A stretch of DNA of 64,000 bases from Botryosphaeria dothidea (Eukaryota; Ascomycota; Dothideomycetes; Botryosphaeriales; Botryosphaeriaceae). A program made the position numbers and the translations under genes. How positions within the stretch are numbered: the first letter of the stretch is position 1; every line of letters starts with the position of its first letter. Positions 56,663 through 64,000 of the stretch are shown here, in pieces. The notes beneath the pieces were generated by a model, which was not told the DNA's origin, made no database searches, and saw only the letters and a program-made list of their open reading frames with translations. The stretch covers positions 434,001 to 498,000 of the forward strand of contig WWBZ02000073.1 in the NCBI GenBank assembly GCA_011503125.2. The letters run 5' to 3'.

Positions 56663-57065
56663 TTTGGTTGAGGTGGATGTGATGCTCGACGAAGAGCAGA
56701 GAGGTTGGCGGGGCCACTTATGTATTGTGCAGGCAAGCAAACGTCATACCTGGGGCCGATGGTAATGATGATGCCGGTGCCATTGCATCGCCGGCGCATC
56801 CATCGCGATGCTGCACTTGGCACCTGCGAGGAATATTTGCAGCAGCTCATGGACGGGTGTAATTGACGTTAATTATCGAGGCATCGCTCAGGCGAGGGAG
56901 GATTGGTGTGGAAGGGGAGGAGCGAACGTGTGACGTCATGGCGGTTGAGACGCGTTGAGACAGAGTGAAAGTCGTTGCCGGCAGTCGCCCAAGGCACCCG
57001 AGGCACAGGCCACTACCCAACCTCCAACTCTTCACCGTCACTCCTCCTCATCATCATCACGTTCA
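56663..57065. promoter_or_regulatory. Divergent promoter between the SDR and F-box-like genes
   Basis: 403 bp between two outward-facing start codons. A TGACGTCA palindrome (CRE/bZIP-type) is present at about 56932-56939 (tgtgacgtcatgg), a plausible but unproven regulatory site. Confidence 0.5.
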
Positions 57066-58742
57066 ATGGAGACCGGCCAACTGTTGTATCAGCCACCTGC
57101 CAGCAATGACTCCGTCGCTAAGCGCCGCAAATTCAACACCCATCCAGTGTGTCACCTCTTGACGCGCGCCACAATCCACGACGTCCCTGAGGAATTACTT
57201 GATCACATTGCCCGTTACCTGAACAACATTGGTCCCAAAATCTGGAGGAATGATCTCCCTGGGCTTGTCAAAAAAGCCTGGAGACACCGCCACTTGCACC
57301 CTCTGTCTTTAGTCTCCAAAAAGTTCCACCGCATCACAACGCCTTTGCTGTATTCCATCTTTGTAAATGACGACCACCCGACCGCCTTGCACCAATTTCT
57401 GACTACCATCATGACCAATCCCACCCTGGCAGCTCATCTTCGCACTGTCGTCATCGGCGATATCCAAAAACGTGAGCTATTCGATGATTGTCCCGCACCG
57501 ACAAGAGCGAACATCCTCGCCCTTGCTGAGAATATGAATTTTGGTTGCCGTCAGGAAGAGCACGACATGTGGCTGGCACAGATGAGAGAAGGGCTTCTTG
57601 AGGCATACTTCGCTTTTCTCTTGACCCAGGCACCAAACCTCGAGCTTCTGGAACTAGAAACGGGAGAATTAGGCATTGATGAGCAATACTTCTCCGTCTT
57701 CGCTTTGTTCCGCGCAGCCTTTCCTCGCCGAGACGCCGATCCTGTACTGCCCCTCTTCTCAAAACTACACCACATCATCCTCAGCGATGTCAATCGGGAC
57801 CTTAGGAATTTCTCTTCCGCCAAAATCAAAACACCTCAGGGGCACTCCTTCGAAGAAGTTTTCAGCCTACCGTCCTTGCGCACTTTGGAACTCCATGAAA
57901 TATATGAGCCGTTCTTTCTGATGCCTAGATTGTCTCCGCACAACGCCAGTATTCAAACCCTCGTTACCCGTACAAACACTCATCCTCCTCGCTTTCTTAG
58001 GAACCTGGTCCGCGCCTGTAAAGAAATCAAGTTCTTGACCTACCAATTCGGCCGCGGAAGTGAAGACAAAGGACTCATTGATATAGAAGCAATACGTGAT
58101 ACTATGCTATTGCATAGGCATGTGCTGGAAGCTCTCGTCTTGGAGACCGTTTCACCGGACCTGTCGCTGCCATATGTCTCCGCAATTAGTACCCTCAAGC
58201 CTTTTACAAAATTACGTCACCTTGCAATCAGCGGCGTTCTCCTATTTAGCAATTTCGAGCCCGGTCGGGAACAACCTCCGCCTGATAGTCTACCCGGCCT
58301 TCAGATCTCTGGGGAGTCGCCAATCAAAGACTTTTTCCCGCCATGCCTGCAAACCCTCTGTATTGATCTTTACAGTAATCCACCCTACAGGTCGACTGAC
58401 GTCCTGGGAATCATTTCAAGTCTTGCAGAAAGAGGCGATGGTGTTCTTTCCGGCTTACGACATGTGCAGCTTACAGTCCCACCAGAGATGTGGGACAGAG
58501 GAGAAAAGTCCAAAGAATGGCAGGAAAACCTTGGCACAACCGCGGCGCTCCTCATGATGAGCGGTATGGAGCGGTTCACCGTTCGTGTCTTTTCCGTCCG
58601 AAGATATCCTCGGACTGAACAAAACAGAGCTTACTCCGCGAGAAGAGGACTGTTTGACAAAGACAAATTTCGTGAAACAGGGGAATTTGAATGGCATCAT
58701 TGCTTTTCTGATGCACATGGAGCCCTTCCGGACTTTCTATGA
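57066..58742 (+). CDS. F-box-like protein of unknown specificity
   Basis: A single-exon gene of 558 aa from the ATG at 57066; an upstream extension of the frame lacks an ATG. Residues about 35-100 (IHDVPEELLDHIARYLNN, then LHPLSLVSKKFHRITTPLLY) fit a degenerate F-box, the Skp1-binding module of SCF ubiquitin ligases. They contain a 26-residue insertion between the first and later helices. The remainder has spaced leucine-rich segments (LELLELETGELGI, LPSLRTLELHEIYEPFF, LRHLAISGVLLF, LQTLCIDLYSN) consistent with irregular LRR-like repeats, as in many fungal F-box/LRR proteins. Substrate unknown. Such genes belong to large fast-evolving families in Pezizomycotina. Confidence 0.78.
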   Translation: METGQLLYQPPASNDSVAKRRKFNTHPVCHLLTRATIHDVPEELLDHIARYLNNIGPKIWRNDLPGLVKKAWRHRHLHPLSLVSKKFHRITTPLLYSIFVNDDHPTALHQFLTTIMTNPTLAAHLRTVVIGDIQKRELFDDCPAPTRANILALAENMNFGCRQEEHDMWLAQMREGLLEAYFAFLLTQAPNLELLELETGELGIDEQYFSVFALFRAAFPRRDADPVLPLFSKLHHIILSDVNRDLRNFSSAKIKTPQGHSFEEVFSLPSLRTLELHEIYEPFFLMPRLSPHNASIQTLVTRTNTHPPRFLRNLVRACKEIKFLTYQFGRGSEDKGLIDIEAIRDTMLLHRHVLEALVLETVSPDLSLPYVSAISTLKPFTKLRHLAISGVLLFSNFEPGREQPPPDSLPGLQISGESPIKDFFPPCLQTLCIDLYSNPPYRSTDVLGIISSLAERGDGVLSGLRHVQLTVPPEMWDRGEKSKEWQENLGTTAALLMMSGMERFTVRVFSVRRYPRTEQNRAYSARRGLFDKDKFRETGEFEWHHCFSDAHGALPDFL

Positions 58743-59019
58743 ACCTTTACCGCTGAGGTTGTGCTCATGGGTTTGACAGCTATGGGGGACGATTTCCACT
58801 CGCGCATTCACATATAAACGTTCACCATCACAAGTTCCTGAATGGTCAATGCTTGGCTTAACACCCGCGCAGTAAGCACCTGACGCTGCAACAAATATAA
58901 AACGTTCAATTGACCAAACTGTCTCAACCTTATTCTCCCCGGTATTCATCTTCCTCGAGACCAACCCTTCCCGAAGAAGTACCCATCTGCGCCGGATCAA
59001 ACACATCTGAGATCTCAAA

Positions 59020-60017
59020 ATGAACGATCTTGAACCCACAGGTCAAATGACCGCCATGGACGCCGTCTTCGCGCCCATATTCAGCCGCCACTTTGATGTC
59101 GTACCCAAACGTTTCCATACTGTACACTACAGCGAGGGCATGGAGGTACTTCTCGAGACCGACTGGCGTGGGATTCACTTCAATGACGCCAACTACGGGC
59201 ATGCCACCTCCATGAGGAATACGGATTCACCGTACAAGAACACATTGGGCAATCCCCTCGACAAGCTCAACGGCTCGGAGCCCGACTTCAAGCTAGAGCA
59301 ACCGACCTGGGCAAGCAAGCTCGCCCTCAGCAGCGCTGTCGGCGTTGATAACACGCATGGAGAAATCCGCCACTACTGCACGGTCGAATACGAACACTGC
59401 CAGACCACTTCCAGCAGCACGTGCTCTAGCACCAAACCGTAAGCACCTCCTCCCTCTTTGCCCTCTTCAACCCATCATACATAGTGCGCGAAGCTGACCC
59501 ACACAGCAGCAGGACCGTCACCGAAGCCGGCACCTCTACCAACACTGATGAGAACAGCAGCCCCTCCCTCAACCGCTGCCGCCCCTCCGCGCCCAGCCCC
59601 GCCTCTCCCCCCACCGCCGCGCCCGTCGAGCACAGCATCACCACCGCCACCGAAGAAACGCAGTCCCACCGCCCCGCCAGCCTCCCGACCGCCGGCCACC
59701 CCTCCTCCTCCTCCTCCTCCTCCTCCTCCTCCTCCTCCTCCTCTTCGTCCTCCTCCACCTCTGAGTACGACGGCCTCTGGATCGCCGACCAAGCGCCGCG
59801 CGACGCCGCCGAGCGCGAGTGGTTCCGCGTCTGCGCGCGGTGCATGGAGGAGCGGCACGACGACCCGCACGCGGAGCCGGAGTTGCTGGCGGTCACGCGG
59901 TGGCGGCTGGCGCACCGGCCGCGCGTGGACGCCACGAGGGGGTTGGGGGAGAGCCGGTGGGCTGCTGGTGGGGATGGGGAGGGCGGGGAGGAGAGGGGCT
60001 TGAAGGGGTTCAGGTGA
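59020..60017 (+). CDS. Hypothetical protein with poly-serine tract
   Basis: Exons 59020-59438 and 59507-60017, over a 68-nt intron with a GCTGAC branch site, give 309 aa. The N-terminal 140 residues look globular (MDAVFAPIFSRHFDVVPKRF, MEVLLETDWRGIHFNDANYG) with no family I recognise. After a Ser/Thr/Pro linker there is an almost pure run of 18 serines coded by a TCC microsatellite, then a compact C-terminal part (SEYDGLWIADQAPRDAAERE, CARCMEERHDD). The ATG has good context (caaaATGaac). The C-terminal half lies in GC-rich DNA with competing frames on both strands, so exon 2 is less sure than exon 1. Confidence 0.55.
59701..59757. repeat. (CTC)n / (TCC)n microsatellite inside a coding exon
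   Basis: Pure trinucleotide repeat from 59701 to 59744, interrupted afterwards, coding serine in the frame of the surrounding gene. Likely length-polymorphic in steps of one residue. Confidence 0.85.
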
Positions 60018-60251
60018 GGTGGGAGGGTTTGGACTTGATTTTCTGCCTTTTTTTTGTCCCCCTCTCTGTGGGGGAGGTAGTTCCCTTAGGGTTCGAGTGG
60101 AGGTTAGGTGGATATGAGGATATCTTGACCACGGCGTGTTGGCAGAGGGCGTTTCGAGGATCGAGAACTTCAGGCTTCTCATAGACTGGCACATCTTGTC
60201 ATGGAGAAAGTCTACAATTGTACTGGTATCCGAGAAAATAAGAAAGGACGT

Positions 60252-61921
60252 TCAAGACAACAGCTCCCGCGACACCTCATGCGTATTGATAAACGCGATC
60301 CCCTCCTTCCGCCACGTATCCTCCTCCACGAAACTCCCATTCGCATTCAACACCATATTCACCGGCGCCGCCAGCTCATACTTCGGCCAGTGCGGCAAAG
60401 CCCCGCCGTTCGGATCCCCTGTCGCCACAAACTGCGCGTACGCGGCCCCGATCCCGAGGCTCAGGTTCCTGTAGCTCTCGTACGGCCTCAGCGCGCCGCT
60501 GATGTTCTGGAAGGAGAAGACGACGTTGGAAAAGTGGTTCGACCCTGTTTGGACGCTTGCGTTCCACAGCGGCGTGTCGAAGCGGTACGAGTAGACGTCT
60601 TGGCCCGCGGCGGCGTAGGCTTCGGCCATCTTGCGGCGCTGCGCGACCATGACGAGGTCGCCGCCGATGGCCGCGCTGCGGCGCCACTGCGTGCCGTACT
60701 GGGCGAAGGGCTCGGAGGGGGCCACGTGGAAGGGGGGTTTGGGGGTGGTGGCGTCGTCGGGGTAGAGGGCGAGGAGGCGCTGGATGGTGGGCGGGGAGAG
60801 GGCGTAGTTGCGCCAGTAGAGCAGGGCGTTGGCGAGGGCGGAGGCGTTGTTGAGGTTGCGGATGGAGAAGGAGGTGCCTTCGTCGGTGTTGGCGCCGGTG
60901 AGGAGCGGGAGCTTGATGAAGGTGTTGTTGGCGGAGAGGTCGGACGGGTAGGCCGTCAGGAAGTCGCCGTCGACGATCGGGTTCCAGACTTGGGATGGGT
61001 TGGCGTCGTAGAGGGTCGAGGCAGGGAGTGAGCGCAGGCAGGATAGCGGGTCGGACGCGCCCCAGCAGCCGACGGTGCGGGTGAGGTTTTCCATGGGAGC
61101 ATTGTAGTAGGGGATTGTGTTGAGCGAGGCGCCTGTTGGGCCGCCGGACTCGAGGATGGCGGCGCGGAAGAGGTGGTCGTCGCGGCCGTTGTAGGAGTGG
61201 AGGTGGAGGCCGATGCTCTGGGCGCCGGCGCTCTCGCCCCAGACGGTCACCTTTGAAGGGTCGCCGCCGAACGCGTCGATGTTTTCTTGGAGCCAGCGGA
61301 GGGCCATGCGTTGGTCGAGGAGGCCAGCATTGGAGCTGCCTTCGTTGAGGAGTTGCTGAGACTGCAAGAATCCCCAGATGCTGAGGCGGTAATTGATGCT
61401 GACCGCGATGATGGGTTGGCCAATGTCTTGAGAGGTTCGCACGATTCCAGAAATATTGTACTGGGGGTCTGCACCGGATCCTGCTGAGAGACCGCCTCCG
61501 TAGATCCAAACAAGGACGGGCAAGCTGGTGTTTGTGTATCCACTTGGACGCACGACTACAGAACGTCAGCGAATTGACGTTCCACGTGAGGAACGTGACA
61601 TAACATACTATTCAGGTTAAGACAGTCTTCATCGTTGTTGTCCGTGATTCCCAAAGTACTCTTGTGTTGGATGCAAGTGTGGCCATAGTCGGTTGCGCTT
61701 CTTACTTCGGAAAAAGAGGTGTTCAGGGATTGCGGCCATCTGAAACGCAATTGTCCAGTTGGGGGCTGAGCAAAAGGGATGCCGAGGAACACGTCTTGAT
61801 CCCAGCCAGGTAAGTGACGGCCCGCATATGTTCCATTGACCGTCTGGGCGATGGGAGCGGAAGAATTGGAGAGTGCCGACGTCACTCCAGCCCAAAACAG
61901 GCCGGCAACAAGAAGCAACAT
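60252..61921 (-). CDS. Secreted type-B carboxylesterase/lipase
   Basis: Exons 61921-61609 and 61555-60252, over a 53-nt intron, give 538 aa. The first 17 or so residues (LLLVAGLFWAGVTSA) are a signal peptide. The alpha/beta-hydrolase features of the type-B family are present: FLGIPFAQPPTGQLRF, the EDCLNLN motif just before the splice, oxyanion loop VWIYGGGL, nucleophile in GESAGA (Ser near 213), acid in NTDEGTSF, and the likely catalytic His in TGSNHFSN. Many NxS/T sites (NTS, NIS, NLT, NNT, NAS, NLS, NGS) support secretion and N-glycosylation. The family hydrolyses carboxylic esters and includes lipases and sterol or feruloyl-like esterases; the substrate cannot be told. Length is normal. 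Confidence 0.9.
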
Positions 61922-63035
61922 ATTTGAACAAGCAACGACAAGACCACGACCAAGAGGACCGAGAGAAACAAGACAACGTACCTACCTGCACCAACACCAC
62001 GGCATCGTGGGCTCCTTTAAAATTGCGCGTGCCTGGCGAGGCGGTCGCCATGGCTGCGGCTAAATCAAGCAGCGAGTGCGAGGAGTGGATGGAATAACTC
62101 TTCAAGAGTGGTCATGCCGGCATTTGATGGGGGCGGCTGCAAGCCATCCCACGAGCACCTCCCCCATGCATTTGCGGAGAGATTGTGGGGATCTGAAATG
62201 CGGAGAAATTAGCCGGTTGCGGTCAAGGCGCCGTTGCCGACCTGCGGCTTCAGGCGAACCTCCGGGATTCGAATTTCACTTGTTTCCTGTATCCTCGCGC
62301 GCTGCTTGTGAGAAAAAACTGCCGCATTCTCGGGCGGAAAAGAGCACACTGCGTGCCAAGAGTGGATGCTGCGTCCGAAAGGAGAGTTCGGAGACGATTG
62401 CGAGATGGCGGGAGATGATTTCACTGGGCGCGCCGTCACATGAACTTCCGAATACGTGTTGTTGAGGGTCTTCGTGTCTTTGCCTTCCTATTGTGGATCG
62501 AATAGACGAGAAAGTCCGCAATTTCGATAAGAAGCTTGCACAACATGTAGATTCAAGAAGGCTGTTTGGGCGCTCAGCAAAACTCCATGACGTCATCTTC
62601 AGAGACGGCAGGGCCCGCCAGTTTAGCGCTGATTTCAGCTGCAAATCTTGTCACTTACCAGAAACATTGTGCAGTCAGCTCCATTTGGAGGGCAACACGC
62701 TCATCCAATGTTCCGCATTACCAACGGATGATTTATATAGTCGAACTTTTGTCAAGCAACAGACTTGGAGTAGGTGTACTGCGCAGCTCACACCTCAAGT
62801 TTTATGATCTGCCACTACACCGAATCCGGAAGACGTAAGCTGGCTAGACCACCAACGACTATAGATCATCAGCATTTATTGCACATTTGTAAAAGGCCTG
62901 TAAGCACGGGAGTGTAGACCGCAGTAGTCCGCCAGACTACCACGACAGCCCTTACCTTAAAAACCTTTGCGATGTCTCGCAACAATGGCCTTTTCCTTCT
63001 GTATCTGAGACACCATATGAATATCTCACTCAAAC
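61922..63035. other. Divergent intergenic region between the carboxylesterase and alcohol dehydrogenase genes
   Basis: About 1.1 kb holding both promoters. Short open frames only; no domain, RNA gene or repeat recognised. Confidence 0.5.
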
Positions 63036-64000
63036 ATGGCGCCCTATACCCAAACCCGCGCAATCGTCGCCAAAGAACCACTAGACCCCGCCGCACCCAA
63101 GGCATCTTTCGTTTTCGAAACTCTTGAATTCGACGAACCCGCCGATGACGAGGTAGTCATCCGTATGGTCGCCTCAGGCATCTGTCATTCCGACATAGGC
63201 TTCGCCTGCATGCCAGGCCCAGACCGGGTCCTCGGGCACGAAGGTCGTAAAGTCCTCATCCCACTAAATCTTCAACCGTCTGGACTGACCCAACTCTTTT
63301 CCCCTATAGGTGCCGGCTACATCACCGTGCTCGGAAAATCCGTCACCCACCTTCAGGTCAACGATCCCGTCCTCCTCTCCTACCGCTCCTGTGGCGCCTG
63401 CCCGGCATGTAGTAGCACTCCCACCGGCCGCACGCACGCCTGCCCCTCGATCCTCCAGCTCAACTTCGCGCATCCGGCGGCCTTCAAGCGGCCCGATTCC
63501 GCAACTTTCGACGTCGCCGGGCGCTTCTTCGGGCAGTCTTCCTTCGCCAACTACTCGCGCGCCCACATGCGGTCCGTCGTGTCCATGCGCGACCTCGTCT
63601 CCGGGAGTGACCCGGACGCCGATCTGCGGCTCCTGGCGCCGCTCGGGTGCGGCTTCATGACGGGTGCGGGGACGATGCTGAACGCGTTGAAGGCAAAGCC
63701 CGAGTCGGCCGTATTGGTGACTGGGATGGGCGCGGTCGGGTTTGGGGCGGTCATGGTGGCGAGGTTGGCAGGATGCGGGACTGTCGTGGCGCTGGATAGG
63801 GTGGGGAGTCGGCTGAGGAGGGCGAAGGAGGTGGGCGCGACACATGTGATTGATACGACCGAGTTACAAGACTATGAGCAGATAGTGGAAGCGGTGAGGG
63901 CACAGGTGCCCGAGGGCGTTGACGGCGTGGTGGAGACCACAGGGGCGGATTTGGTGATGCAGGCTTCGATGCGGGTGCTAAGGAGGGAGGGCCAGGTGGT
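63036..64000 (+). CDS. Zinc-dependent alcohol dehydrogenase (MDR), 3' end outside window
   Basis: Exon 1 63036-63243, intron 63244-63309, exon 2 from 63310 open to the window end; about 300 residues are visible. The catalytic-zinc residues are seen in SGICHSD and GHEGAG, the latter built over the splice. The lobe with SCGACPACSSTPTGRTHAC resembles the structural-zinc loop but has 10 rather than 7 residues before the last Cys. The cofactor site is VTGMGAVGFGAVMVARLAG, and VVALDRVGSR suggests NAD preference. The pattern fits aryl-alcohol/benzyl-alcohol-type dehydrogenases. The chosen donor (gtcgta) restores the canonical GHEGAG; a better-looking donor 3 nt downstream (gtaaag) is also in frame and would add one Arg. 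The substrate is unknown. Confidence 0.85.
   Translation, partial: MAPYTQTRAIVAKEPLDPAAPKASFVFETLEFDEPADDEVVIRMVASGICHSDIGFACMPGPDRVLGHEGRKVLIPLNLQPSGLTQLFSPIGAGYITVLGKSVTHLQVNDPVLLSYRSCGACPACSSTPTGRTHACPSILQLNFAHPAAFKRPDSATFDVAGRFFGQSSFANYSRAHMRSVVSMRDLVSGSDPDADLRLLAPLGCGFMTGAGTMLNALKAKPESAVLVTGMGAVGFGAVMVARLAGCGTVVALDRVGSRLRRAKEVGATHVIDTTELQDYEQIVEAVRAQVPEGVDGVVETTGADLVMQASMRVLRREGQV

Noticed and set aside
59475..60194. A 239-codon minus-strand frame over the poly-serine gene
   Set aside because: Its Gly-rich run is only the reverse reading of the TCC repeat; the plus-strand gene has a good start and splice sites.
62255..62285. GGATTCGAA-type B-box-like string
   Set aside because: Flanking bases do not pair as a T stem and no cloverleaf can be drawn on either strand.

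Overview
The window is nuclear DNA of a filamentous ascomycete (Pezizomycotina). Genes are split by short GT-AG introns of about 46-100 nt with CTRAC-type branch sites, and the gene set includes abaA, a HET-C family gene, a GT2-type hyphal glycosyltransferase, and STAND-N-terminal/ubiquitin-like and Clr5-domain genes. A dothideomycete is plausible from gene content, but the sequence alone does not fix the order or genus. Coding regions are GC-rich, so long antisense open frames are common and were discounted.

Left part (1-22 kb). The 3' part of a Boi-family PH-domain gene is followed by a probable L-rhamnose oxidation cluster: an L-rhamnose dehydrogenase-like SDR, a tail-to-tail amidohydrolase-type lactonase, and a divergent DHDPS-family 2-keto-3-deoxy-acid aldolase. 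No dehydratase is present. A four-exon type 2 glycosyltransferase follows, isolated between about 5 kb and 4.2 kb of GC-rich sequence without credible genes.

Middle (21.7-45.3 kb). This is a denser housekeeping and developmental block: ATP synthase subunit g, the ROK1 helicase, a STAND-N-terminal plus ubiquitin-like gene facing het-C, a Clr5-domain gene with an internal tandem duplication, a seven-exon LC8 dynein light chain divergent from MRD1, the conidiation regulator abaA behind a promoter loaded with CATTCY (AbaA-type) sites, an intron-containing tRNA-Thr(CGT), and a protein with three dsRBM-like modules.

Right part (45.3-64 kb). An MDR-family NADPH oxidoreductase, two disordered or RGG-type proteins, a YhdF-type SDR divergent from an F-box-like gene, a poly-serine orphan, a secreted type-B carboxylesterase, and a zinc alcohol dehydrogenase cut by the window end.

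Three diverged copies of a roughly 210-230 bp foldback (MITE-like) element lie in intergenic DNA near 34.5, 46.6 and 51.8 kb. Their differences are mostly transitions, which would fit RIP. No plasmid, phage, CRISPR or virus-like content was seen. Exon coordinates below were derived by reading splice signals and checking that the reading frame closes across all exons.
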